A DNA stretch of 64,000 bases from Tenacibaculum mesophilum (GTDB lineage Bacteria; Bacteroidota; Bacteroidia; Flavobacteriales; Flavobacteriaceae). This document shows, in pieces, positions 23,296 to 32,859 of this stretch. A program made the translations under genes and the position numbers. Each line of letters opens with the position of its first letter. Positions within the stretch are counted from its first letter, which is position 1. Location: the NCBI RefSeq assembly GCF_003867075.1, contig NZ_CP032544.1, positions 858,001-922,000 of the forward strand, read 5' to 3'. The notes under the pieces are model-generated. The model was not told where the DNA came from, did not search any database, and worked only from the letters and a program-made list of their open reading frames with translations.

Positions 23296-24426
23296 ATGAT
23301 TGATTTTTTAAAGAAATACAAAGCTTTTCTTATTGGCTTTTTAATTATAATTCCGTTGTTCATTTTATTAGATTATGTCAATTTTCTAAACATCCCAAAT
23401 GATCAACCCGCTGAAGTTATCGTCATCACTCTTTTTTGGGCGTTAGTTGTAGGATTACCCATACATAATTATCAATATTTAAAAAGGAAAAAGAAAGCCG
23501 TAATTGGTATTACTGTTCTTTTTATCCTATTTTTTATTACAATAGTTATTGATTCTTTTATGAAGCTCCCAGATAATCCAATCACATTCATTTTATTAAT
23601 AATATTTTGGTGCGGATTAGCTTATTTTTTAGTGCCTAACTTCATTAAAAAATATTGGAAATTCATAGCCCTTCTATACACTCCATTGCTCTTATACTTT
23701 TTTTATCTCAGATTGTTTTCTGGTGATTTAGAAGCTTATTTAAAAGTAAAACAAGAAACCCCTTTTTATATATTCTTTTTGCCTATTCCTATTTTCTTTT
23801 TTCTTTGGATTTTTGAACAATGGAAATGGGTACAAGAGTTAAAAAAAGAAAAATCTAAAACTGAATTATCACTATTAAAAACCCAAATAAACCCGCATTT
23901 TTTCTTCAACACATTAAATAACTTGTACGCACTTACAGTAAAAAATTCCCCTCAAGCACCAGAAGTTATTTTAAAATTATCTGACATGATGCGCTATACC
24001 ATTTACGATGGAGAAAAAGAAACAGTAAAAATTTCAGAAGAAATAGAATACCTAAATAATTACATCGAACTACATAAAATCCGATATAAAAAGTCTGTAG
24101 AAATTACTTTTAATCACGACATCGATCCCTCTTTAAACATTCCTCCCTTATTATATATTATTTTACTAGAAAATGCCTTTAAACACGGTATAGAAACACT
24201 AGCAGAAAAAGCTTTTATTCATATAAATTTATACGAAGATGCTCATTTTATTTACTTTGACATAGAAAACAATTTTGATCCTAGTGAACTCAATAATTCT
24301 AAAGGTATTGGATTACAAAACCTAAAACGAAGATTATCTTTGCTATACAAACAACAACATGAACTAAGTATTAGTTCCACAAATAATATCTATAAAACAC
24401 AGTTAAAAACACCAAAGCATGCTTAA
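23296..24426 (+). CDS. LytS-like sensor histidine kinase
   Basis: A 376-residue membrane kinase. Five to six hydrophobic helices occupy residues 10-175. The His_kinase (PF06580) domain begins with 'LLKTQINPHFFFNTLNNLYAL', phospho-acceptor His201, and ends with the N-box 'LLYIILLENAFKHGIE' and a shortened G-box 'KGIGLQNLKRRL'. It overlaps the response regulator gene by 8 bases and faces the ABC transporter genes, so the pair probably senses an envelope signal and may control that transporter. The signal is unknown. Confidence 0.92.
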   Translation: MIDFLKKYKAFLIGFLIIIPLFILLDYVNFLNIPNDQPAEVIVITLFWALVVGLPIHNYQYLKRKKKAVIGITVLFILFFITIVIDSFMKLPDNPITFILLIIFWCGLAYFLVPNFIKKYWKFIALLYTPLLLYFFYLRLFSGDLEAYLKVKQETPFYIFFLPIPIFFFLWIFEQWKWVQELKKEKSKTELSLLKTQINPHFFFNTLNNLYALTVKNSPQAPEVILKLSDMMRYTIYDGEKETVKISEEIEYLNNYIELHKIRYKKSVEITFNHDIDPSLNIPPLLYIILLENAFKHGIETLAEKAFIHINLYEDAHFIYFDIENNFDPSELNNSKGIGLQNLKRRLSLLYKQQHELSISSTNNIYKTQLKTPKHA

Positions 24427-25120
24427 CTATATAATTATTGATGATGAGCCTTTAGCTCATGAAATTATAACAGAATTTTGTAGCATGCTACCTCATGTTC
24501 AATTAGTAAAAAGCTGCTATAATGCTATGGAAGCTATGCAATTTTTAAATGAGCATACTGTTGATTTTATGTTTTTAGATATCAACATGCCCAAGTTAAA
24601 AGGTTTAGATTTTTTAAAAACACTTTCAAATCCACCTAAAACCATTATCACTACTGCCTACAAAGAATACGCTATTGAAGGATTTGAACTCAATGTTGTA
24701 GACTATCTTTTAAAACCTTTTAGTTTTGATCGTTTGGTAAAAGCTGTTAATAAAGTATCAGACACTTTACCTATCAAAACAATCAACAAAGAAAGTATAC
24801 AGACAAGTCAAATCAATACTCGTATTTTTATCAAAGGAGATAAAAAACACCATCAAGTTGATTTAAATGATTTGTTATTTATAGAAGCTTACGGAAACTA
24901 TACTAAACTATTTTTAACAGATGAAATGATAGTAAGCCATGAAAAAATTTCTCATTATGAAACTATCTTAGATGAAAACAATTTCCTAAGAGTACATAAA
25001 TCATTTATCGTTGCCATTGATAAAATAAAGTTTATAGAGGGCAATCGTATTATAATTCATGAGCATAAGGTTCCTATTGGTCAAACCTATAAAAGCCTAG
25101 TTAGTAAACTTTACAACTAA
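24419..25120 (+). CDS. LytTR-family response regulator
   Basis: A 233-residue regulator. The receiver domain (1-120) has the acidic pocket Asp8/Asp9, phospho-acceptor Asp54 in 'FMFLDINMP', the conserved Thr in 'IITTAY' and Lys in 'LLKPFSFDRL'. The LytTR DNA-binding domain (about 135-230) shows 'IFIKGDKKHHQVDLNDLLFIEAYGNYTKLFL' and 'FLRVHKSFIVAIDKIKFIEGNRI'. It is the cognate partner of the overlapping kinase gene. LytTR proteins bind direct repeats upstream of targets; I could not identify a convincing one. Confidence 0.95.
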   Translation: MLNYIIIDDEPLAHEIITEFCSMLPHVQLVKSCYNAMEAMQFLNEHTVDFMFLDINMPKLKGLDFLKTLSNPPKTIITTAYKEYAIEGFELNVVDYLLKPFSFDRLVKAVNKVSDTLPIKTINKESIQTSQINTRIFIKGDKKHHQVDLNDLLFIEAYGNYTKLFLTDEMIVSHEKISHYETILDENNFLRVHKSFIVAIDKIKFIEGNRIIIHEHKVPIGQTYKSLVSKLYN

Positions 25121-25186
25121 CATTAATTTTATTTTTCTTTTATCTCTTTTATTTTCATAGATTTATGCATCAACAAAACCATTTGT

Positions 25187-26959
25187 ATGCGTATATCTTC
25201 AAAAGTTACACGTCTTTTTGATTTTCCATATCACCAACTAGAAAACTACCCACAACAACATTTCTTAGTTTCTAAAGAGAATAATGAATGGAAAAGTATT
25301 TCTACTAAAAAATATATTGAAGATGCTAACATCATAAGTAAAGCTTTATTAAATCTTGGAGTGAAACCAGGAGATAAAATTGCTGTAATTACTTCTGTAA
25401 ATCAACCAAAATGGCATTTGTTAGATATTGGAGTTTTGCAAATTGGTGCAGTAAATATTCCCTTATATCCTACTTTTTCAGAAAAAGATTACGCTTATAT
25501 CTTAAACCATTCTGATAGTGTTTACTGTTTTGTTTCTGATGATGAACTCTATCAAAAAGTAATCAAAATTCAAGAACAAACACAGCTCAAAAAAGTATTC
25601 ACTTTTGAAGAATTAGATGTAGATTATGGGTGGAGTTCTTTCTTAAGTCTTGGTAACGAAACAGCTCTTCAAACAAAAGTAAACGAATTAAAAGAGTCTA
25701 TAAATCCATCTGATTTAGCTACTATTATCTATACTTCAGGCACTACTGGAACTCCAAAAGGGGTTATGCTCTCACATAATAACATTGTTAGCAACGTTTT
25801 TGCTGTTGGAAAAAGACTTAATCTACAAGACAATCAAAAAAAAGTGATAAGTTACCTTCCCATTTGTCACATTTTTGAGCGTGCAGCCTCTTATTACTGT
25901 CAATATATGGGCTTTGAAATTCATTTTGCTGAGAGTATTGATAAAGTTGGAGATAATTTACGGGAAATTCAACCTCATTTTATGGCTGTAGTACCTCGTT
26001 TATTAGAAAAAGTTTTCGATAAAATTGTAGATAAAGGCAGTAACTTATCTGGTCTAAAAAAGCGATTGTTCTTTTGGGCATTACAATTAGGTGAACAATA
26101 TCAACCCTATAAAGCAAACGGTTGGTGGTACGAATTCAAGCTTTCTATAGCACGAAAACTTATTTTTTCTAAATGGAAAGAAGCTTTAGGAGGACAGTTA
26201 GAATTTATGCTAGCAGGTAGCGCTCCAACCCAAGCTAGGCTTGTAAGAATCTTTACTGCGGCAGGCATTCCTGTTTTTGAAGGCTACGGACTTACCGAAA
26301 CCTCTCCTGCAATTTCTGTTACCGATATGCGAAACAACGGGTTTAAAATAGGAACTGTTGGGAAGGTAATTGAAAATGTAACTGTAAAAATAGCTGAGGA
26401 TGGGGAAATCTTAGTGAAAGGACCGAATGTAATGATCGGCTACTATAAAGATATAGAAAAAACTAACGAATCAATTATAAATGGTTATTTCCATACAGGA
26501 GACATCGGAGAACTAGATAATGAAGGATTTTTAAAAATTACAGATCGAAAAAAAGAAATCTTCAAAACTTCTGGAGGTAAATATATAGCTCCTGCTATCC
26601 TAGAAAGTGAATTGAAGAAATCACGTTTTATAGAGCAAGTTATGGTAATTGGTGAAGGTGAAAAAATGCCGGCTGCATTAATTCAAATTGCTACTGAATT
26701 TGTTCAAGAATGGTCAAAAAGACACCACCATACAATTGCAGATATTACTACAGATGAGAAACTACTCAAACGAATTCAAAAAGAGATTGATATTTGCAAT
26801 GAAAAATTTGGGAAGTGGGAACAAATAAAACGCTTTGAAATTACTCCTGATGAATGGTCTATCAATTCGGGTCATTTAACTCCGACATTAAAAATGAGAC
26901 GAAAAATAATCTTAGAAAAATACAATAGTTTGTATCAAAAAATATATAATCCTCAATAA
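25187..26959 (+). CDS. long-chain acyl-CoA ligase (AMP-forming), copy 1
   Basis: A 590-residue ANL-superfamily ligase. The AMP-binding P-loop 'IIYTSGTTGTPKGVMLSH' (about 181-198), 'GYGLTETSPAISV' (about 362) and 'GYFHTGDIGELDNEGFLKITDRKKEIFKTSGGKYIAP' are intact, with the catalytic Lys in the C-terminal lid. It activates fatty acids to acyl-CoA via acyl-AMP. It is about 60% identical by eye to the next gene, so the pair arose by tandem duplication. Confidence 0.92.
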   Translation: MRISSKVTRLFDFPYHQLENYPQQHFLVSKENNEWKSISTKKYIEDANIISKALLNLGVKPGDKIAVITSVNQPKWHLLDIGVLQIGAVNIPLYPTFSEKDYAYILNHSDSVYCFVSDDELYQKVIKIQEQTQLKKVFTFEELDVDYGWSSFLSLGNETALQTKVNELKESINPSDLATIIYTSGTTGTPKGVMLSHNNIVSNVFAVGKRLNLQDNQKKVISYLPICHIFERAASYYCQYMGFEIHFAESIDKVGDNLREIQPHFMAVVPRLLEKVFDKIVDKGSNLSGLKKRLFFWALQLGEQYQPYKANGWWYEFKLSIARKLIFSKWKEALGGQLEFMLAGSAPTQARLVRIFTAAGIPVFEGYGLTETSPAISVTDMRNNGFKIGTVGKVIENVTVKIAEDGEILVKGPNVMIGYYKDIEKTNESIINGYFHTGDIGELDNEGFLKITDRKKEIFKTSGGKYIAPAILESELKKSRFIEQVMVIGEGEKMPAALIQIATEFVQEWSKRHHHTIADITTDEKLLKRIQKEIDICNEKFGKWEQIKRFEITPDEWSINSGHLTPTLKMRRKIILEKYNSLYQKIYNPQ

Positions 26960-26979
26960 ATCAACCAGTAAACTACAAC

Positions 26980-27009
26980 TTGTGCAATCGGGGTATTTTT
27001 CATACTTTG
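26980..27009 (+). promoter_or_regulatory. possible promoter of the second acyl-CoA ligase
   Basis: TTG at 26980-26982 and TACTTTG at 27003-27009 (one base shorter than TAnnTTTG) with a 20-base spacer, 22 bases before the ATG. It suggests the second ligase has its own transcript. Confidence 0.4.
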
Positions 27010-27031
27010 CAGAGCCCAAAAATTTGAACAT

Positions 27032-28804
27032 ATGTCGATTGAAATTACACGCCTTTTTGATTTTCCTTATTATCAACAAGAAAACTATAATTTAGATAAC
27101 ACATTTACCACAAAATACAACGGTAAATGGCAATCTATTTCAACCAATGAATATATTAAACAAGCCAATGCTATAAGTAGAGGTTTGTTACGATTAGGAG
27201 TACAACCTAATGATAAAATTGCTGTAATTTCAACAAATAATAGAACTGAATGGAATGTTTGTGATATTGGAATATTACAAACAGGAGCTCAAAACGTTCC
27301 TATCTATCCAACTATCTCTAAAGAAGACTACGAATATATTTTAAATCACTCAGAAGCTACTTATTGCTTCGTTTCTGATGAAACTATTCTAGAAAAACTA
27401 AACCAAATAAAAGCAAATACTCAACTTAAAGAAATATTTACTTTTGACGATATAACTGACGAAAAAAGCTGGAAAGAGGTTTTAAAATTAGGAGAAGACG
27501 AAAGTAATCAAAATGAAGTTGAAGAACGTAAAAATGTTATTACAACTAACGATTTAGCAACCCTAATTTATACTTCTGGTACTACTGGACGCCCAAAAGG
27601 CGTTATGCTTAGTCATAAGAACATTGTATCAAATGTTTTAAGTAGTGAGAAAAGAGTACCATTAGTATATGGACAAGGTCGTGCATTGAGTTTCTTACCT
27701 GTGTGCCATATTTTTGAACGTATGCTTCTATACCTATATCAATACTGTGGTATCTCTATTTATTTTGCTGAAGCTATTGATAAATTGAGTGAAAATGCTC
27801 AAGAGGTTAAACCGCATGTAATGACCGCGGTTCCTAGATTGTATGAAAAAATTTATGATAAAATTTATGCCAAAGGAGCCGACTTAACAGGAATTAAAAA
27901 GAAATTGTTCTTTTGGGCTATTGAGTTAGGTTTACAATACGAACCTTATGGAGCTAACGGATGGTGGTATGAAAAGAAACTAAATATTGCTAGAAAACTT
28001 ATTTTCTCTAAATGGCAAGCTGCTTTAGGTGGAGAATTAAAAATAATGGTTTCGGGTTCTGCCGCGTTACAACCACGTTTAACTAGAGTATTTACAGCTG
28101 CTGGAATGCCGGTAATGGAAGGTTATGGTCTTACCGAAACTTCACCTGTAATTGCTGTAAACGATATGCGTAATGGAGGTTTTAAATTAGGAACTGTAGG
28201 TCGATTAATTGATGGTGTTGAGGTTAAAATAGCCGATAATGGAGAAATTTTAGTAAAAGGACCAAATGTAATGCAAGGATATTATAAAGATCCTGAAAAA
28301 ACTGCTGAAGCTTTACAAAACGGATACTTCCATACAGGTGATAAAGGTGAATTATGTGAAGATGGTTTCTTAAAAATAACTGGACGTACCAAAGAAATGT
28401 TTAAAACCTCAGGTGGTAAATACATTATTCCACCATTACTAGAAGGTCAATTAAAACAATCTCGCTTTATTGAGCAAGTAATGGTTATTGGTGAAGGTGA
28501 AAAAATGGCTGCTGCATTTATTCAACCAAATTTTGAATTTGTTCGTGAATGGGCAATTAGGCACAATATAACTGTTGGAGATAATAAAGACTTGGTAAAT
28601 AACCCTAAAGTAATAGAGCGTATTCAAGAAGAAGTAGATTACGCCAATACTAAGTTTGGTAAATGGGAAACTATTAAAAAGTTTGAGTTAACCGAAGAAG
28701 AATGGTCTATTGACGGAGGACAGCTTACTCCTACCATGAAAATGAAACGAAACATTATCAAAGAAATGTATAAAGACTTATACGATAAAATTTATAGAGA
28801 CTAA
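27032..28804 (+). CDS. long-chain acyl-CoA ligase (AMP-forming), copy 2
   Basis: A 590-residue paralogue of the preceding gene, exactly the same length. P-loop 'LIYTSGTTGRPKGVMLSH', 'GYGLTETSPVIAV', and 'YFHTGDKGELCEDGFLKITGRTKEMFKTSGGKYIIPP' are intact. This copy has the more usual 'GYGLTETSP...NDMRNGGFKLGTVG' form of the flavobacterial main enzyme. Substrate ranges of the two copies may differ but cannot be read from sequence. Confidence 0.93.
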   Translation: MSIEITRLFDFPYYQQENYNLDNTFTTKYNGKWQSISTNEYIKQANAISRGLLRLGVQPNDKIAVISTNNRTEWNVCDIGILQTGAQNVPIYPTISKEDYEYILNHSEATYCFVSDETILEKLNQIKANTQLKEIFTFDDITDEKSWKEVLKLGEDESNQNEVEERKNVITTNDLATLIYTSGTTGRPKGVMLSHKNIVSNVLSSEKRVPLVYGQGRALSFLPVCHIFERMLLYLYQYCGISIYFAEAIDKLSENAQEVKPHVMTAVPRLYEKIYDKIYAKGADLTGIKKKLFFWAIELGLQYEPYGANGWWYEKKLNIARKLIFSKWQAALGGELKIMVSGSAALQPRLTRVFTAAGMPVMEGYGLTETSPVIAVNDMRNGGFKLGTVGRLIDGVEVKIADNGEILVKGPNVMQGYYKDPEKTAEALQNGYFHTGDKGELCEDGFLKITGRTKEMFKTSGGKYIIPPLLEGQLKQSRFIEQVMVIGEGEKMAAAFIQPNFEFVREWAIRHNITVGDNKDLVNNPKVIERIQEEVDYANTKFGKWETIKKFELTEEEWSIDGGQLTPTMKMKRNIIKEMYKDLYDKIYRD

Positions 28805-28811
28805 TCGTTTA

Positions 28812-28839
28812 AAAAAGTGTTGTGAGAGCAACACTTTTT
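28812..28839 (+). terminator. terminator after the acyl-CoA ligase pair
   Basis: AAAAAGTGTTG (28812-28822) pairs with CAACACTTTTT (28829-28839) around TGAGAG, followed by CTTTTTA. The next gene's ATG is 10 bases further on, so that gene may be transcribed by read-through or from inside the ligase gene. Confidence 0.88.
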
Positions 28840-28848
28840 CTTTTTATT

Positions 28849-30471
28849 ATGACCAAAATTATTTCTTTTTCTTCGGATGTTTCTACTATTGAATTACCTA
28901 AAAAGTTTGATTATCCTTATAATTATTCACCTCATACTCTAGCACAAATAGCTGCTAAAGAATTACAAGAATATTTAACAAATCAAACTGATTTTTCGCA
29001 CAACTTTGGAATTAAAAACCCTGAGGATACTAACTCACTAGGGAAAATGTTTGGAGTCTTAGTTGTGCAAGATCAAAATGGAACCTTAGGCTATTTAGCT
29101 GCATTCTCTGGTAAACTTGCTGAAAGCACACAACACAAACATTTTGTTCCGCCTGTTTTTGATGTTTTAGATAAAAATGAATTCTACCTTACGACAGAAG
29201 AACGACTTAATGAGTTAACCCATAAAATAGAAAGTCTAGAAAGTTCCGCTGGTTTTATTGAAACAAAAAAAGCATATCAAAAAACGCAACAACTGCACGA
29301 AAAGCTTTTAGCTGAAGAACAATCAAAAATTAAACAACGAAGAAAACTTAGAAAAAAGCTAGGGCAACAAAACAATCAACTAAACATAAATGAAGAGTTT
29401 TACTTACGTGAATACGAAGTGTATTTAAACGATAAAATAGCAGCATCAAAAAAAGCGTACCAAGTAAAGCAACATCAAATTGAGGAGTTAAAACAACAAC
29501 GTGCAAACCTTTCAGCTTGGGCACAACAAGAAATATTTAAAAAATATGCTTTTCTTAACTATCGAAGAGAAACTAAAAACTTATTAGATGTTTTTACAGA
29601 CTCCACTCAAAACATTCCTGCTGGTGCCGGTGATTGTTGTGCACCAAAACTATTACAATACGCATATAAACATCAATTAAAACCTATTTGTATGGCTGAA
29701 TTTTGGTGGGGAAAACCTTTAAAAACTTCCATAAGAAAACATCAATATTTTTATCCTGCGTGCACAGGGAAATGCAAACCTATTCTAACGCATATGTTAC
29801 AAGGGATTACAGTAGAAGAAAATCCGTTAGTTGCTCAATTAAAGAAAGAAAAAGAAATTACAATTATTTATGAAGATTCAGATTTGTTAGTCATCAACAA
29901 ACCACATGAGTTATTATCGGTAGCTGGAAAAGAAATAAAAGACTCTGTGTTTAGTCGTATTCAAAAATTATATCCAAAAGCAACAGGTCCGTTAGTTGTG
30001 CATCGTTTAGACATGTCAACCTCAGGAATATTATTAATAGCAAAAAATCAAGAAACTTATAAAGCTTTACAAGCACAGTTCATTAATAAAACTGTGCAAA
30101 AACGCTATATAGCTTTATTAGATGGTGTTTTAAAAGACTTTAAAGGAAAAATCGATTTACCACTTAGAGTAGACTTAAACGACCGCCCTAAACAGCTTGT
30201 GTGTTACCAACACGGAAAAGAAGCATTGACTACTTGGGAAAAAGTTGAAGTTCTAAACAACAAAACAAAAGTATACTTTTATCCTATAACTGGACGCACA
30301 CATCAATTACGTGTGCATGCTGCACATAATTTGGGACTAAACACTCCTATTGTAGGTGATGATTTATACGGAAAGAAAGCAGACAGGTTGTATTTACATG
30401 CTGAAAAAATCACATTTGTACATCCTACTTCAAAAAAACAAGTAAGCTTTACTACTCCTGCACCTTTTTAA
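28849..30471 (+). CDS. RluA-family pseudouridine synthase with long N-terminal extension
   Basis: A 540-residue protein when started at ATG 28849 ('MTKIISFSSDVSTIELPKKFDYPYNYSPHTLAQIAAKEL'); 9 further codons upstream lie in the terminator. Residues 1-330 are an extension that includes a coiled coil (about 110-230, many Lys/Gln/Glu) and a Cys-rich part 'GAGDCCAPKLLQYAYKH...PACTGKCKPILTHML'. The synthase domain follows: 'VINKPHELLSVAGK' and the catalytic 'VVHRLDMSTSGILLIAK' with the conserved Asp, then 'ITGRTHQLRVHAAH'. It modifies uridine in rRNA or tRNA. This long version is common in Bacteroidota; the exact site is unknown. Confidence 0.9.
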   Translation: MTKIISFSSDVSTIELPKKFDYPYNYSPHTLAQIAAKELQEYLTNQTDFSHNFGIKNPEDTNSLGKMFGVLVVQDQNGTLGYLAAFSGKLAESTQHKHFVPPVFDVLDKNEFYLTTEERLNELTHKIESLESSAGFIETKKAYQKTQQLHEKLLAEEQSKIKQRRKLRKKLGQQNNQLNINEEFYLREYEVYLNDKIAASKKAYQVKQHQIEELKQQRANLSAWAQQEIFKKYAFLNYRRETKNLLDVFTDSTQNIPAGAGDCCAPKLLQYAYKHQLKPICMAEFWWGKPLKTSIRKHQYFYPACTGKCKPILTHMLQGITVEENPLVAQLKKEKEITIIYEDSDLLVINKPHELLSVAGKEIKDSVFSRIQKLYPKATGPLVVHRLDMSTSGILLIAKNQETYKALQAQFINKTVQKRYIALLDGVLKDFKGKIDLPLRVDLNDRPKQLVCYQHGKEALTTWEKVEVLNNKTKVYFYPITGRTHQLRVHAAHNLGLNTPIVGDDLYGKKADRLYLHAEKITFVHPTSKKQVSFTTPAPF

Positions 30472-30496
30472 TCGCAGGACGATAGCCTAAAAATTC

Positions 30497-30524
30497 CTTA
30501 AACTTATTTTAAAATAGTTTTAAG
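30497..30524. terminator. AT-rich hairpin between convergent genes
   Basis: CTTAAACTTATTTT and AAAATAGTTTTAAG form a 14-bp stem with two mismatches between the pseudouridine synthase and the convergent MFS gene. A weak terminator is possible. Confidence 0.4.
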
Positions 30525-30554
30525 TATTATTTGTGTAGCTAATATTGCACAATT

Positions 30555-31850
30555 TTACACTACATATTTTGTCTTTTTAAGTGTACTTAAAATAATAAAT
30601 GAAGCTAAAAAGAAAATTGCTAAACACAATACGCTCCATTGCATAGAGCCTGTAATAGCGTTTAATGCTCCATATACAGCAGTTCCTAAAACAATGGCTA
30701 TTTTTTCAGTAACATCATAAAAACTAAAATAAGTAGCATGATCTTCTGTTTCTGGTAACAACTTAGAGTATGTAGAGCGTGTTAAGGTTTGAATAGCTCC
30801 TTGTACCAACCCCAGTAAACCACCTAGTCCATAAAAGTAAACTGCTACATGTTCTTGAGATTTATCTAACATAAAAGCACAAAAACAAACTAACATCCAC
30901 ACTACAATAGTTACTTTCAAAGCAGTAATATTTCCCCATTTTTCTGAAAACCTTGAAAATAAAATCGCTCCTAAAATTGCTACTATTTGTACTAATAAAA
31001 TGGTAATTATTAAACTCGTAGATGACAAGCCTAATTCCGAAGAACCAAAAATAGCAGCCATTAAAATAATAGTTTGTACACTAATACTTAACAAAAAGAA
31101 AGAAATTAAAAAACGTTTTAAAGTTGGGTAGTTTAATACTTCTTTTATCACTATTTGTAGCTCTTTATATCCTTTCCATATATAATCTTTTTCAGGTTTT
31201 TTGTTATAAACGTTTCCTGGCAATCGCTTAAAGGTTACTTGGGCAAATCCAAGCCACCATAAACCCACCATAACAAAAGAAATTCTAGACGCCATTCCTG
31301 CACTAATTCCTAAAATTTCAGGAAACATAATCATCGCCAAATTGATGAGTAATAAAATTACAGAACCAATATACCCATATACAAAACCTTTGGCACTAGC
31401 TCTATCTTGTTGTTCTGGATGTGCTACCTCAGGTAAATAAGCGTTATAAAACACCAAACTTGCCCAAAAGCCTATACTTGCTAAAACAGTAAATAAAATA
31501 CCTATCCATACAGTATCAATTCCATCAAAAAAGTACAAACTCATTACCGATAATGCTCCTAGAGTACAGAAAAACTTCATAAACTTTTTCTTACTTCCAG
31601 TATAATCTGCAATACCCGACAATATTGGAGAAATAAAAGCCACTACTAAAAACGAAAAAGACAATGCATAGCTATATAAACTATCTGGATGCTCCCAGTC
31701 CATTCCTAAAAAGCTTACAATTTTACCTTCTGTTACTCCGCTGTAATACAACGGAAAAACAGCTGTGCTAATTACCAATGAATATACTGAATTGGCCCAA
31801 TCGTAAAATGCCCATCCGTTAATTAACTTCTTATCTCCTATTTTGTACAT
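30555..31850 (-). CDS. MFS transporter, UMF1 family
   Basis: A 431-residue membrane protein with about twelve hydrophobic helices. The start is placed at 31850 ('MYKIGDKKLINGWAFYDWANSVYSLVISTAVFPLYY'), the typical family N-terminus; the 9 upstream codons overlap a terminator hairpin. 'GWAFYDWANSVY' and 'PILSGIADYTGSKKKFM' are characteristic of the UMF1 (Vacuole effluxer Atg22-like) branch of the major facilitator superfamily. Transport substrate is unknown. It stands alone, separated from the upstream M48 gene by a terminator. Confidence 0.88.
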   Translation of the reverse strand: MYKIGDKKLINGWAFYDWANSVYSLVISTAVFPLYYSGVTEGKIVSFLGMDWEHPDSLYSYALSFSFLVVAFISPILSGIADYTGSKKKFMKFFCTLGALSVMSLYFFDGIDTVWIGILFTVLASIGFWASLVFYNAYLPEVAHPEQQDRASAKGFVYGYIGSVILLLINLAMIMFPEILGISAGMASRISFVMVGLWWLGFAQVTFKRLPGNVYNKKPEKDYIWKGYKELQIVIKEVLNYPTLKRFLISFFLLSISVQTIILMAAIFGSSELGLSSTSLIITILLVQIVAILGAILFSRFSEKWGNITALKVTIVVWMLVCFCAFMLDKSQEHVAVYFYGLGGLLGLVQGAIQTLTRSTYSKLLPETEDHATYFSFYDVTEKIAIVLGTAVYGALNAITGSMQWSVLCLAIFFLASFIILSTLKKTKYVV

Positions 31851-31866
31851 ATAAATTCTAATAAAA

Positions 31867-31893
31867 AAACCGCTCATGTAACATGAACGGTTT
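31867..31893 (-). terminator. terminator of the M48 peptidase gene
   Basis: Read on the minus strand, AAACCG-TT-CATG pairs with CATG-AG-CGGTTT and is followed by a T run. On the plus strand the arms are 31867-31872/31888-31893 and 31875-31878/31882-31885. Confidence 0.8.
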
Positions 31894-31917
31894 GCAATAT
31901 ACTATAATTTATCAATC

Positions 31918-32727
31918 TTATTTGCTCGTAGGCACGTTGTATTTTGCTGCTAACTTTTTAGCTTCTGGTAAAAAGTTTCTTAAAGTCTGAATACGAGTTT
32001 GATTAGATGGGTGTGTACTCATAAACTCTGGTGGAGCTCCTCCTCCTGAGCGTTCACTCATTCGTACCCATACTTCAGCAGCTTCTTCTCCTTTATATCC
32101 TGCCATAATCATAAAAACTAACCCTAACTTATCTGCTTCGGTTTCATGTTCCCTACTAAATGGTAACATTACTCCTACTTGAGTTCCTAAACCATACGCC
32201 ATATTCCACATTTCAGCATTTTTGCTATTTTGAGTACCTAAGGCTAGAGCAACTCCTCCTAATTGTTGTAATTGACCTGTAGACATACGTTCTTGTCCGT
32301 GTTTTGCAAATGCATGAGCAACCTCGTGCCCCATCACAGCAGCAACCCCATCTTCATTAGCACAAATAGGCATAATTCCTGTATAAAACACCACTTTTCC
32401 ACCAGGTAAACACCAAGCGTTAACTGTTTTATCTTCCACTAAATTAAACTCCCATTCATAAGCATTTGCTTCTGTAGTCATTCCATTAGCTCTCATAAAA
32501 CGATCTACTGCTGCTGAAATATTTTTCCCTACTCGTTTTATTTGATTTGTTTGTTTTGTATTTGTAGATAATTTATTTTCTTCTAAAAACCCTTTGTATT
32601 GCGCAAAACTTGCAGGTAAGATTTGAGCATCGTTTACAAAATTTAATCTTTTTCTTCCCGTAATTGGCACAGTGCTACACGCTACTAAAAAAGCAGCTAA
32701 AAATGTTAGGGCTATAATTTTTTTCAT
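31918..32727 (-). CDS. M48-family metallopeptidase lipoprotein
   Basis: A 269-residue protein with lipoprotein signal 'FLAAFLVACSTVP' (Cys17). The zinc motif 'VMGHEVAHAFAKHG' (His134, Glu135, His138) and the downstream Glu in 'SREHETEADKLGLVFM' are present. This is the compact, membrane-helix-free type related to E. coli LoiP/BepA, periplasmic proteases of outer-membrane protein quality control. Role in quality control is inferred from the family. Confidence 0.9.
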   Translation of the reverse strand: MKKIIALTFLAAFLVACSTVPITGRKRLNFVNDAQILPASFAQYKGFLEENKLSTNTKQTNQIKRVGKNISAAVDRFMRANGMTTEANAYEWEFNLVEDKTVNAWCLPGGKVVFYTGIMPICANEDGVAAVMGHEVAHAFAKHGQERMSTGQLQQLGGVALALGTQNSKNAEMWNMAYGLGTQVGVMLPFSREHETEADKLGLVFMIMAGYKGEEAAEVWVRMSERSGGGAPPEFMSTHPSNQTRIQTLRNFLPEAKKLAAKYNVPTSK

Positions 32728-32859
32728 TGTTCAATAGTTTAAAATTCTATGTTCTTGGTTGTATCTTTTATGACACGAAATTAACTTATTTGTCACAAAC
32801 TTGATAATATATTATGTCTTTAAAGCTACAAATTCTATCTTTATCTTAAAAACTAATTT

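Noticed and set aside
31851-31877. Longer N-terminus of the MFS transporter
   Set aside because: The extra codons lie in the terminator hairpin of the upstream M48 gene.
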